A DNA stretch of 35,837 nt from Bacteroidota bacterium. Lineage in GTDB: Bacteria > Bacteroidota > Bacteroidia > Chitinophagales > Chitinophagaceae. Each line of letters starts with the position of its first letter. The stretch's first letter is position 1. Of this stretch, positions 1 to 7,308 are shown in pieces. The stretch lies in NCBI GenBank assembly GCA_023391895.1, contig JAEWAC010000267.1:1-35837 (forward strand), written 5' to 3'. The notes under the pieces were generated by a model. That model was not told the origin of the DNA and searched no databases. It saw only the letters and a list, made by a program, of their open reading frames with translations. A program made the translations under genes and the position numbers.

Positions 1-2
1 AG

Positions 3-509
3 CACGTGCTGCACTCCCTGAGCATTGCGGCGCTGTTCCAGTTTCCGGCCGGCACCCAGGTTATTGACATTGGTACGGGTGGAGGCTTTCCGGGTGTGCC
101 GCTGGCCATTTTTTTTCCGTACGTACAGTTTCACCTGGTAGACAGCATTGGCAAAAAACTCAAAATCATTGAAGCCGTTAAAGAAGCCATTGGTCTGAAA
201 AACGTAACCACCCAACACACCCGCGCCGAGGACATTAAAAACCGCAAGTTTGACTTTGTGGTTTCCCGTGCCGTGGCTCCCTTGAAAGATCTGTGGACCT
301 GGGGCAAGCCGCTGCTCAAAAGCTCACAAATTACAGTAGAGGGAACCGAAGGAAAAGAAACCTTCAAGTCCGGCCTGATTTGCTTAAAAGGTGGCGACCT
401 GGCCCAGGAAATACAGGAAAGCGGCACCAAGCCCCGCATTGTTGAACTCAGCAACCTTTTTGAAGAAGATTTTTTTAAGGAAAAGTATTTGTTGTACGTG
501 GTGAAGTGA
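3..509 (+). CDS. rsmG: 16S rRNA (guanine527-N7)-methyltransferase RsmG, 3' part
   Basis: RsmG (GidB) uses S-adenosylmethionine to methylate N7 of G527 in 16S rRNA in the cytoplasm. The visible frame starts inside the gene: codons CAC GTG CTG CAC at base 3 encode the conserved HVLHSL region, so the GTG at base 6 is internal and the true start lies before the window. About 168 of the usual 205 to 215 residues are present. The SAM-binding glycine-rich loop is seen as VIDIGTGGGFPGVPLAI, and the family motif FDFVVSRAVAPL follows near residue 80. The C-terminal part (LICLKGGDLAQEI) also fits. It is the last core gene before the accessory island. Family assignment is firm. Confidence 0.95.
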   Translation, partial: HVLHSLSIAALFQFPAGTQVIDIGTGGGFPGVPLAIFFPYVQFHLVDSIGKKLKIIEAVKEAIGLKNVTTQHTRAEDIKNRKFDFVVSRAVAPLKDLWTWGKPLLKSSQITVEGTEGKETFKSGLICLKGGDLAQEIQESGTKPRIVELSNLFEEDFFKEKYLLYVVK

Positions 510-523
510 GGCGACTGGAGGAA

Positions 524-551
524 GTTTAAAGTCTAAAGTTTAAGGTTTAAA
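524..551. repeat. Four tandem heptamers GTTTAAA-like
   Basis: Four consecutive 7-bp units (GTTTAAA, GTCTAAA, GTTTAAG, GTTTAAA) lie just downstream of rsmG. Their role is unknown. The rest of the 510 to 749 gap shows no gene; it contains one copy of the dispersed ATATGGG motif at about 655. Confidence 0.7.
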
Positions 552-654
552 GTTGATCACAGATTTCACGGATTGGAGGAAAGGATTACGCAGATTGTCT
601 GAATCATGATTTTGGGAGATTATTGGATTAGGAAGAAAGGAGAAGAGTCCCTTC

Positions 655-680
655 TATATGGGGTTTTGAAAGGAAAGTTA
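655..680 (+). repeat. Dispersed ATATGGG-type motif, copy
   Basis: The sequence reads ATATGGGGTTTTGAAAGG and ends in AAAGTT, close to the consensus TATGGGKTTTTRAARAAGTT seen many times later in the window. It is intergenic, between rsmG and the first small minus-strand gene. Confidence 0.6.
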
Positions 681-749
681 AAAGGCAAAATCAAAAAAGC
701 AGGAAAGTCAGACTATTCCAGCGCCTTATCCCGCGTTAGTTTAAAACAT

Positions 750-941
750 CTATTGCTTTAAGAAAAGATTAGCAGGATACTGCTCAATATGCTCGTTCCA
801 CATTCTGTAGTTCCAAGGAAAATTTTGGTCAGTTGCTTCACAAAAGAAAAGATAGAAGTGATACTCGCGCTTTGACCAATCTTTTGAATTGTCCTCGGTT
901 AGATATTCATAGGCTTTTTTAATTCTCTCAATTACTGACAT
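750..941 (-). CDS. Hypothetical small protein (63 aa)
   Basis: No family is recognised. I chose the internal ATG (protein MSVIERIKKAYEYL...) over the upstream one at 977 because the first twelve residues of the longer version look non-coding. The protein is rich in aromatic residues (YHFYLFF, PWNYRMWNEHIEQYP) and charged, and has no signal peptide or membrane segment, so it is probably cytosolic. It is the most distal of a row of small minus-strand genes. After its TAG comes an AACTAACGCGGG stretch resembling the cassette-like ends of its neighbours, but no matching complementary start was found. Coding status is plausible, not certain. Confidence 0.5.
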   Translation of the reverse strand: MSVIERIKKAYEYLTEDNSKDWSKREYHFYLFFCEATDQNFPWNYRMWNEHIEQYPANLFLKQ

Positions 942-1123
942 AGGATGACTATTCTGTTTTTCTATGCTGACGCACAACGGAGCGAAGCTTTGTAGCGGAA
1001 TTTGGAAAACTGCCGCTTCATTTATCTTCTACCGTTGATTTGTGTTTTACAGTTTAAATGTAATTCGTCAGCCGCTATTTTACAAGCTTGTGTTATCAGC
1101 ATCCAGTCAGCTTGTTTGCACTT

Positions 1124-1450
1124 TTACATGTTGTCCAGCGCATCAACGAATGAACCATACAGGCCAACTAAAAAACCTACTTCCTTACTTTCGACAGTGG
1201 TTTTCGTCGCCAGCCCAAACATATCTTTTCGTTCGTCATACACCACCTGATAGCCATTCACCATGTCTCCAGGTTGCTCATCCAGCACATGCCAATACTC
1301 GTTTCTTTGGCCTAAGACATCCACAAGTTTAATAACGGTGGGTTCAACAAGTAATCGGTCTATATTGTTCTTGGTGATGCCATGCCAACTGTTGATGTCT
1401 CGTTCATTTACTTCGTCAAATATGGCTTCTTTTAATTCTTCTGTTGTCAT
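1124..1450 (-). CDS. Hypothetical protein (108 aa) in cassette-like unit B
   Basis: The family is not recognised. The protein begins MTTEELKEAIFDEVNERD and has a mixed alpha/beta composition with a hydrophobic C-terminal stretch (VGFLVGLYGSFVDAL) that is too short to call a membrane anchor. The start codon is preceded by GCTAACGCT rather than a ribosome-binding site, as is common in Bacteroidetes. About 60 bp upstream lies the 3' end of an ORF-less group II intron, so the leader of this gene is split by the intron. The stop codon is followed by GTGCAAAC, the complement of GTTTGCA beyond the intron at 2383 to 2389, which would make gene plus leader one cassette-like unit. Confidence 0.6.
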   Translation of the reverse strand: MTTEELKEAIFDEVNERDINSWHGITKNNIDRLLVEPTVIKLVDVLGQRNEYWHVLDEQPGDMVNGYQVVYDERKDMFGLATKTTVESKEVGFLVGLYGSFVDALDNM

Positions 1451-1511
1451 AGCGTTAGCAAAGTTTGTGGCAATTTCTCTTCCACCTTAGACGACTGTAA
1501 TGATGCTGATA

Positions 1512-2275
1512 GTCGGGTCACACCGGGGAGTTTCACCCCGATGTCCCCACAGAACCGGACGTGAACCTCTCGATTCATCCGGCTCTTCCTGTTCAATTAC
1601 AAATATAATATTTACATCCAGGATGTACCGATCATGCTGACCGGCTGTAATGTTGGTTTCTGAAAAGTGATCTTCCCATTGCTGGTTGTCTTTGATCAGT
1701 AAACCCAAACAGGCCAGCCCCTTCGCTCCCCCTGCTTTCACAGGCTTCGTCACTACTACGAGCTGGTCCGCCGTCGCCCTCTGATGGATCCTGCATCGCT
1801 GATGTAGTGACTACTCTCAGCACAAGGGCGACTTCTCTTGTTCCCTGCAAACGCCTGTGATGCCGTCCTGCCAGCTTTACCCGGATGTTATATGACCACT
1901 AAGTCAGGTTGCGCGTCATACTTTGGTCGTGAACACGAACGTATCTATCCACTTTCAACATCACCTACTTGCCCTTACGAGGCTTCAATCACTGGTTTAG
2001 GTTCTTCAGCTCAGCATCACGCACCTGCGAAAATCATGTTCTCGTTTTTCCTTATCGTTCACCACCAAGAGTGTTTCCACCCAAAGCAGCATAAGGTGGT
2101 TTGCAGACTATCCCTGCAGATCGTCTGCGGAAGACCATCCTCTTTCTTCTGGTTGAATAATGCCGGTCATCCAGTTCGCTCGAACTCCGCACATCAAGAC
2201 TTACTAAAAAAAGAGCTTCCATCATTTGTATAGCATTCACTCCATGTTCAAACTGGAGTGATTCAAGACACACAC
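1512..2275 (-). mobile_element. ORF-less group II intron (about 764 nt)
   Basis: The element is a self-splicing ribozyme remnant on the minus strand. Its 3' part has a textbook domain V followed by a domain VI helix with a candidate bulged branch-point A seven nucleotides from a GAC end. The 5' end is placed at a GUGYG-like GTGTG at 2275, the least certain boundary. The interior contains segments typical of domains I to IV of bacterial introns (AAGTCGCCC..., AGAGGGCGACGGCGG, GTAGTGACGAAGCCTGTGAA). In related introns a reverse transcriptase/maturase gene of about 1.5 to 1.8 kb sits in domain IV; here only about 150 bp separate the pre-ORF sequence from domain V and no RT motif is found, so the ORF is deleted. 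It could only move or splice with a maturase supplied in trans. Confidence 0.8.
1552..1585 (-). ncRNA. Group II intron domain V (34 nt)
   Basis: The minus-strand 34-mer starts with GAGCCGGA and ends with TCCGGTTC, which pair with each other. The AGC catalytic triad is in place, a CG two-base bulge lies on the 3' side, and an upper stem TGAATC/GGTTCA is closed by a GAGA tetraloop. This matches the canonical domain V fold base for base. Confidence 0.93.
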
Positions 2276-2394
2276 GTAGAAAGTGTTTGCGAAGCAGTGG
2301 TAGTCTGTGTTACCCTGTTCCACTTACTTGCTGTTGTTGGTTATTGTTTTATAGTTGAAAGGTAGGTATAGTGCCACTGTTTTGCAAACATCGT

Positions 2395-2847
2395 GTTAGC
2401 CGAACTTCAATGTATCATTTCAACCAATAGTATAAAATAAAAATAAAAACCAATGCAAATAGGATTTGGGTAATTATAATGTCCCAACGATATTTTGGTA
2501 GCTTGTAAGTCGGGTACTGCACATCCCAACGCCCCTTGTTAGCCATTTCGAGCAACAGAGCAGGGGTAACGGGAATATGTTCAACCCGTTCATAAGGAGG
2601 TTTAAAGAAAACACCACCTATGTTTTGTCCCTCTTCATCGGCATGAAAATACCATAAGTAGGTTGTCATATCAACATTAAAGGCTTTTGCATAATGCTCA
2701 ATTAACTCATGAAAGTCATCGCCCCCTACTCCTTGGTTATTTAGCAAATCATCAGTTGGCTGCAATTCATCAATGCCAGTTTTTTCTTTAATGAAATCGT
2801 CAATCTGTTGCTGATTGTACATAAAGACATTCAAGGTTTCGACTAAC
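2395..2847 (-). repeat. Cassette-like unit C (ends GTTAGTCGAA / TTCGGCTAAC)
   Basis: On the minus strand, GTTAGTCGAA (2847 to 2838) lies just before the DUF1493 gene and TTCGGCTAAC (2404 to 2395) just after its stop. The two ends are complementary over 10 bp with one G-T wobble. Exactly 5 bp (2390 to 2394) separate this end from the TGCAAAC-containing start of the next unit. Confidence 0.6.
2415..2834 (-). CDS. DUF1493-like protein with C-terminal membrane anchor
   Basis: The 139-aa protein resembles DUF1493 (PF07377), a family of acyl-carrier-protein-like small proteins of unknown role. Seen in sequence: the N-terminal half with a PTDDLLNNQGVGGDDFHELIEHYAKAFNVDM segment (the conserved G-x-DD-x-x-E region), the ITP/VTPALLLEMANKGRW region near residue 95, and one C-terminal hydrophobic segment (ITQILFALVFIFILYYWL) ending the protein, suggesting a tail anchor. 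An alternative start is Met5. It lies in cassette-like unit C, with short complementary sequences tightly flanking it. Family call is good; function is unknown. Confidence 0.75.
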   Translation of the reverse strand: MNVFMYNQQQIDDFIKEKTGIDELQPTDDLLNNQGVGGDDFHELIEHYAKAFNVDMTTYLWYFHADEEGQNIGGVFFKPPYERVEHIPVTPALLLEMANKGRWDVQYPTYKLPKYRWDIIITQILFALVFIFILYYWLK

Positions 2848-3040
2848 GTCGAGGGCCTGCTGCTGTGCTGATATTTTATGTTCGTCAGCTTGGCAACTGA
2901 AGCCGATTAGAAAACCAAAGTACAATTTTTATTCATTAGTTCATCTGCGTTTTGTCAGCCGGAACTGATGCTGATTAGCGAAGAAAAAGTTGATGCTGCG
3001 TTTCGTCCGCCAGCATAACAGCAAACCGAATGTTGCCTGC
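2838..3040 (-). repeat. attC-like imperfect palindrome between units D and C
   Basis: On the minus strand this stretch begins with GCAGGCAAC, 5 bp later has GTTTGCTGTTATGCTG (3026 to 3011), and near its end has CAGCACAGCAGCAGGC (2870 to 2855) before GTTAGTCGAA. The two inner 16-mers pair with 12 Watson-Crick pairs, 3 G-T wobbles and 1 mismatch. The order AAC, spacer, arm, arm, spacer, GTT is that of an integron attC (R'' L'' L' R'), but at about 200 nt it is longer than typical attC sites. The middle contains two diverged direct copies (CTAATCAGCATCAGTT at about 2955 and CTAATCGGCTTCAGTT at about 2905). Confidence 0.5.
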
Positions 3041-3647
3041 TGGTTTAGTCCTGTTGCACCCAAATGTATTTTCCATTCTTGAAGTAAATTATTCCGCCGC
3101 CACCGCCTTCGTCTTCATGAATAAATATGCCGTCTGTTTGCAAGGTATATTTCTTGTTTTCTGGAACTTGCTCTTCACCTACAATTTCACCGTCAACGAC
3201 ATTGTTCCAAATTTTCCGTCCCTTCTTCATGACTTCAAACTGTCCTACCCAACGAAAATCATCGAAGTCAGAACCAACGTCTTTACCATTTTTCAGCAGG
3301 AAAGATTTGTCTGTACCGCCATGTTTGATAAATAATGCGTCTTTTTCTGTTGATTTGTGTCTCACAAGAATGGCTGTATCCAAAATGTCATCTGCATTGA
3401 AATATCCTGTCACCATAAACGTCGGGTGTTCCTTTGAAAGTTCATAAGTACTGTCAAAGCCGTTTGGGTTTGAAACAGTAGATGCCTTTTCCTGCCTTGT
3501 TGTGTCTGTCACTTTAGCGGCTGTGTCAACAGTTGTGACGCTTGTCGTTTGCGTTCTGTCACCACAAGCAGCTATAGATAACAGGAAAAGAAGTCCGAAT
3601 ACTTGTCTCATAAACATATAGGGTGTCCGAAAAAACTTGCAGGCAAC
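3032..3647 (-). repeat. Cassette-like unit D (ends GTTGCCTGC / GCAGGCAAC)
   Basis: GTTGCCTGC (3647 to 3639 on the minus strand) precedes the lipoprotein gene and its perfect 9-bp complement GCAGGCAAC (3040 to 3032) follows its stop codon by four bases. A spacer of 5 bp then leads to the next GTT. Confidence 0.65.
3045..3611 (-). CDS. Putative lipoprotein, glycine-rich C-terminus
   Basis: The start is taken at the third Met (MRQVFGLLFLLSIAACGDR) because it gives a clean type II signal peptide with lipobox SIAAC; the longer reading from 3656 adds a charged leader. After processing, Cys16 would carry the lipid. The mature protein has a Thr/Ser-rich linker, then a folded region (FMVTGYFNADDILDTAILV...) resembling beta-strand repeats of integrin-like or VCBS-like lipoproteins, and a GGGGGIIYFKNGKYIWVQQD tail. 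No enzyme motif is seen. It is probably anchored in a membrane facing the periplasm or outside. It lies in cassette-like unit D, whose 9-bp complementary ends flank it tightly. Confidence 0.75.
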   Translation of the reverse strand: MRQVFGLLFLLSIAACGDRTQTTSVTTVDTAAKVTDTTRQEKASTVSNPNGFDSTYELSKEHPTFMVTGYFNADDILDTAILVRHKSTEKDALFIKHGGTDKSFLLKNGKDVGSDFDDFRWVGQFEVMKKGRKIWNNVVDGEIVGEEQVPENKKYTLQTDGIFIHEDEGGGGGIIYFKNGKYIWVQQD

Positions 3648-3920
3648 GTTTAGCACTTGCTGATGTACCGGGATTCTATGTTCCTTCAGCTTAAATTTAT
3701 TCGATATAGATGAATATTATTGATTTGATCAGCCGGTATTCGTTAGCCGGTATATTGGCAAGCGCATGTTGAACTAAACCTACGGTAGCCTTCCGGGACA
3801 AACCGTACATTTAGTCTTCAACAAAACTTAAATTATGGCTACCAAAAAAAATCGCCGGAAGCCTTAAGGTATAACAAGTACCTCAACCGTGCCTGCCGTG
3901 AAGTTAACGGGTTTGAAGCA

Positions 3921-4790
3921 ATGCTCCAGCGCTTTGAACGCAACATCTCCATCCTGGGCAGAAGCCCCCGTACCTTCGACAACTATAGCCGCCACATCGC
4001 CGCTATGGCCCTCCACTTTCTGTGTCTTCCTACTGAACTGGATCCTGAGCAGGTCAAAGACTACCTCTACGGGCTGCAGCAGCAAAGCCAAACACCTTCC
4101 CAAACCTATTTCAAGCACACCGTGTACGGCCTGCGCTTCCTGCTTAAAACCGAAGGGCTGCCTTACCAGCACCTGCACCTGCCCTCGATTGCCCGTGCAG
4201 ATAAATTGCCGGTCATCCTCAGCCGCCAGGAGATCTGGGCCATGCTGCACAAGGCGCAGCTATTAAAACATAAAATCCTCATTGGCCTGCTGTATGGTTG
4301 CGGCCTGCGCTGCCACGAGGTGCGGGGGCTTGAGCTAAAGCATCTTGACTTTGACCGCCGCCTGCTGCATGTGGTGCAAGGCAAGGGCGGCAAAGACCGC
4401 TACGTGCCGCTTTCTGAACACCTCATCCGAGGCATCAAAAAATACATCTTAGCCGAGCGGCCAAAGCAGTACCTGTTTGAAGGCACCGGCAATCCCGAAG
4501 GCAAAGGCTTTGATGGCCGCTACAGCCAGCGCGGGGTGCAATGGGCGGTAAAAACCGTCGCCCGGCAGGCCGGTATCCTAAAAGACGTACACACCCACCT
4601 GCTGCGTCACACCTATGCCACCCACTTGCTCGAAGACGGGGTCAACAGCCTCACCGTGCAAAAACTGATGGGCCACCAAAACATCGAAAGCACCCTGGTG
4701 TACCTGCATGTTTGTAGGACGCCGGACCAGTTACCCAACAGCCTACTCGATAACGTGTTTGCCCAATGCAGCCGGCAAAATGGGAAGTAG
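3921..4790 (+). CDS. Tyrosine recombinase of an IS91-type element
   Basis: This 289-aa site-specific recombinase has an N-terminal SAM-like core-binding domain (residues 1 to about 85) and a C-terminal catalytic domain. Visible catalytic residues are Arg130 (GCGLRCHEVRGL), Lys in GKGGKDR (about 155 to 158), His226 and Arg229 (HTHLLRHTYATHLLE), His252 (MGHQN) and Tyr261 (TLVYLHV), so it appears active. The frame stays open upstream of Met1 for about 30 codons without an ATG, so an earlier non-ATG start is possible. Its 3' end overlaps the transposase by 25 bp in another frame, the usual arrangement in Bacteroidetes IS91-type elements. Its exact contribution to transposition is unclear. Confidence 0.88.
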   Translation: MLQRFERNISILGRSPRTFDNYSRHIAAMALHFLCLPTELDPEQVKDYLYGLQQQSQTPSQTYFKHTVYGLRFLLKTEGLPYQHLHLPSIARADKLPVILSRQEIWAMLHKAQLLKHKILIGLLYGCGLRCHEVRGLELKHLDFDRRLLHVVQGKGGKDRYVPLSEHLIRGIKKYILAERPKQYLFEGTGNPEGKGFDGRYSQRGVQWAVKTVARQAGILKDVHTHLLRHTYATHLLEDGVNSLTVQKLMGHQNIESTLVYLHVCRTPDQLPNSLLDNVFAQCSRQNGK

Positions 4791-5871
4791 CGGATGTGCT
4801 GCGTCAGGCAGATATTGACAAGGCTTGTTTTTCCATTCACCAGCAAAAAACGCTGAGGGCCCTTGCGCAGTGCAGAACGGCGGCTTTGGGCGGGCCTGTA
4901 GATGCCTGTGATGAATGCGGCACGGTGCGCATCAGCTATAACAGTTGCCGGAATCGCCACTGCCCCAAGTGCCAGGGGCATAAACGCCAGGAGTGGATTG
5001 GGCAGCGTGAGGCAGCCCTGTTGCCCTGCACGTACTACCACGCGGTCTTCACGCTGCCACAGGAGCTCAACCCGCTGGCACTACACCAGCCCCGCGTGGT
5101 ATACGATGCCTTGTTTGGTGCTGTGTGGGCGACCCTCCACCAGTTTGGCGGCACCGAAAGTTTGCAGTTGGGCATGATCGCAGTGCTGCACACCTGGGGT
5201 CAGAACCTGTCGCTGCCCCCCATCTGCACTGCATCGTGCCGGGCGGCGGTATGGATGCTAAAGGAAAATGGAAGCGCCAGCTACGCAGCCATAAATTTTT
5301 TTTTCCGGTAAAGGCCTTGAGCAAGGTGTACCGGGCCAAGTAGGTGCAGCAGTTGCGCGAAAAAGGCATAGCAGACCAGGTGCTTATTGAACGCCTGTTT
5401 GCAAAGCCATGGGTGGTCTATGCCAAGCGCCCCTTTGGCGGACCCGGTCAGGTGATCGAATACCTGGGCCGCTATACGCATAAGGTAGCGATCTCCAATC
5501 ATCGCATCGTGCAGGTAGATGAAGCAACCGTCAGCTTCCGCTACAAAGACTATAAACAAGCAGGTGCTGTAAAGCTGATGACGCTGAGCAACGTGGAGTT
5601 TACCAGAAGGTTCTCGCAGCACATCCTCCCGGTGCGCTTTGTGCGCATCCGGCACTACGGCCTACTTAGCAGCACCTGGAAACGGGGCAAACTGCAGGCC
5701 CTGCAAGCATCGTTGCAGGTAGAAAGAAAAACAAAGCCCGTAAACACACGGCTACGCAAGTGCCCCTGCTGTAAGACTGGCACGCTCATCACCGTGGAAG
5801 TCTTTGTAGGGCGCGGGCCACCCAAAGCCTGTTTAGGGGAAAAACAACCTGTTCCTGTTCATACAAATTAA
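4766..5871 (+). pseudogene. IS91-family transposase, frameshifted and interrupted by TAG
   Basis: IS91 transposases are HUH single-strand nucleases. The N-terminus carries the zinc ribbon CDECGTVRISYNSCRNRHCPKCQG. The HUH region PHLHCIVPGGG is present but in a different frame from the start: the reading frame shifts near 5205 to 5215 at a CTGCCCCCCAT tract where related proteins read LSLHPHLHC, consistent with a small deletion. An in-frame TAG at 5341 then follows YRAK. After the stop the rest of the protein is intact, including the YLGRYTHKVAISNHRI tyrosine region (about 5461) and a C-terminal CPCC zinc motif. Two independent lesions argue for an inactive gene, although a sequencing error at the homopolymer could explain the first. 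Confidence 0.88.
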
Positions 5872-6093
5872 TGGGTAGGGGAACCTATGTCAATAAAAAA
5901 TGAAAAAGTGGACTAAACGTCTTCACCAGGCTACCATGCAAGGCACCGCATAAAAAAAGCAGGCATCCCGTCTGCCATTGACACCTTGCCCCTGCCCACG
6001 ATAACTCCATAATAACAGTCTCGCTGAAAATTTGCCGGTTTCGTTCAACACCGGTTTCATTGCCTGCCCGTTGGGCGCAACGAAACCTTAGTT

Positions 6094-7070
6094 ATTAGCG
6101 GCGGGCTATTTGTTTAGAATGTTCTTAGCCCGTCTCTCTTGAAAATAACGGTAAAAAGGATATCTAAAATTGTAATGTTTAAACATCTTGATCCATCCAA
6201 GTTTATATCCAAATGATACCCACCACCACTTTGAATTATACTTTTTTCCTGATTCAATCCTTTCTAAGATTTCCTTATCAATCTCATAGTAATTTGGCAA
6301 AAATCCTTTTTCCCTTTTCAAATGATTTTCAACAATCATTAGCTTGTTTTGCTCTATTCCAAAAAAATAGTCAGAAATCCTCGCTAAGATTACGATAGCA
6401 GTAAATATCAATAAAGTTAATGTTATAAATAAACGTGCACTATTTAAATTAAGATTTAGTGTTCTATTCGCCATAATGTAAAAGACGATTGATACGACAA
6501 ATAGAAACTGGATGAAGTTATAGTATGAAAACTCTGTATTTTTTTTACGGGTTAGATACTCTAAAGATTCAAAGTTAATTAAGTCGTCCTCTTTTTTTAT
6601 TGTGCCGAAGATTTGATTTAATCTTAATTCAAGATTATAAACATCATCTATGTCTTTAAAATATTTCCAGACGTATAAAATTGAGTAATGATTCACAAGT
6701 TGACTTGTATTTGAAAAAGAAAAAGGTATGAAGGAACTAAAGAAATCAATAAGTCTGTTTATCAAATATGCAAAGGAAATTAAAATTAATATGAAAAGTA
6801 TGGGAACAATACTTGAGAGGTAGAGCTTGTCAATTATTTCTTTAACTGCATCAATGTTTACATTGCTTATTGATGCAAGAATCTTTTTAAAGTAAAAGTC
6901 AGTTAAATGATTATAGGTGACGAAAGATGCCAAATACAATGTTATTATGAGCTTAACAAAAGGTGGGATAATGAAGTTAATTGTGTCTATTACAGCAGAC
7001 CTGATTTCATTTACAACCATAAGGAGTTAGTTTAACTTCTGAAACATAGTAATGTTGCCTTGCCGCTAAC
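6094..7070 (-). repeat. Cassette-like unit E (ends TTAGCGGC / GCCGCTAA)
   Basis: On the minus strand GTTAGCGGC (7070 to 7062) precedes the membrane-protein gene, and GCCGCTAATAAC follows its stop at 6106. Eight bases are complementary; the AAC end is offset by three bases. The unit is clearly more AT-rich than its surroundings. Confidence 0.5.
6106..7020 (-). CDS. Hypothetical membrane protein (304 aa)
   Basis: No family is recognised. Four hydrophobic segments are visible: FIIPPFVKLIITLYLASFV (about residue 17), LSSIVPILFILILISFAYLI (about 68), YNFIQFLFVVSIVFYIMA (about 167) and LFITLTLLIFTAIVILA (about 195). Between the second and third is a cytosolic-looking stretch of about 80 residues, and the C-terminus (about 100 residues) is basic and aromatic (KWWWVSFGYKLGW, RYPFYRYFQERRAKN). 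This layout suggests an inner-membrane protein with a soluble tail. The gene is strongly AT-rich compared with both flanking mobile elements, and it lies in cassette-like unit E, so recent acquisition is likely. Confidence 0.75.
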   Translation of the reverse strand: MVVNEIRSAVIDTINFIIPPFVKLIITLYLASFVTYNHLTDFYFKKILASISNVNIDAVKEIIDKLYLSSIVPILFILILISFAYLINRLIDFFSSFIPFSFSNTSQLVNHYSILYVWKYFKDIDDVYNLELRLNQIFGTIKKEDDLINFESLEYLTRKKNTEFSYYNFIQFLFVVSIVFYIMANRTLNLNLNSARLFITLTLLIFTAIVILARISDYFFGIEQNKLMIVENHLKREKGFLPNYYEIDKEILERIESGKKYNSKWWWVSFGYKLGWIKMFKHYNFRYPFYRYFQERRAKNILNK

Positions 7071-7130
7071 CTTTAGACTTGCAGTTAGGTTTTCGTTTTT
7101 ATAAATTAGATATGATTCATTAACCGATCT

Positions 7131-7274
7131 GGGCAGGGCGACCTATGCGCTAACAAGGTAAAAAAGACCTATTCGACGATACAGTACCCTGCCCATTTTT
7201 GGTTATGCAGGTCTCAAATAGATATTCGGGAGTGAAGGTCCCATTATAAAGGTTTTGAGCTTCTACATAACCAA
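7131..7274 (+). ncRNA. Candidate IS110 bridge RNA (two stem-loops)
   Basis: Just upstream of the IS110 transposase two consecutive hairpins are visible. The first is closed by GGGCAGGG (7131 to 7138) pairing perfectly with CCCTGCCC (7187 to 7194) around a 48-nt loop. The second is closed by TTGGTTATG (7199 to 7207) pairing with CATAACCAA (7266 to 7274), with an inner helix CTCAAA/TTTGAG and a GGGA/TCCC tip. IS110 elements are known to encode a bridge RNA in the non-coding end with one target-binding and one donor-binding loop. The repeated GACCTAT in the first loop (7140 and 7166) is where left and right target guides sharing a core would be expected. RNA limits are approximate. Confidence 0.65.
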
Positions 7275-7308
7275 GTCTCGGTTAACTCATCTTCCTAAAA
7301 CGAAAGGT

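Larger units (their letters stand above)
1114..2389 (-). repeat. Cassette-like unit B (ends TGCAAAC / GTTTGCA)
   Basis: On the minus strand the unit would begin with GTTTGCA (2389 to 2383) and end with TGCAAAC (1120 to 1114), right after the stop of the 108-aa gene. The match is only 7 bp, so this is weaker than units C, D and F. Exactly 5 bp separate its start from the AAC end of unit C. The group II intron sits between the start and the gene. Confidence 0.4.
3921..5871 (+). mobile_element. IS91-type insertion element (coding span)
   Basis: The element pairs a tyrosine recombinase gene with an HUH-type transposase gene. IS91 elements move by rolling-circle-like transposition and lack terminal inverted repeats, so the ends cannot be fixed by eye. 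A TAGTCTTCAAC-like sequence at about 3812 and a related ACGTCTTCACC at about 5918 flank the coding span and may lie close to the ends. The element separates cassette-like units D and E. Confidence 0.7.

Noticed and set aside
1487..1753. Minus-strand frame running through intron domains IV to VI
   Set aside because: Its last residues translate domain V and VI, which are RNA; it has no reverse transcriptase motif.
1838..2233. 131-codon plus-strand frame
   Set aside because: It lies entirely inside the group II intron and is the complement of its structured RNA; no protein features.
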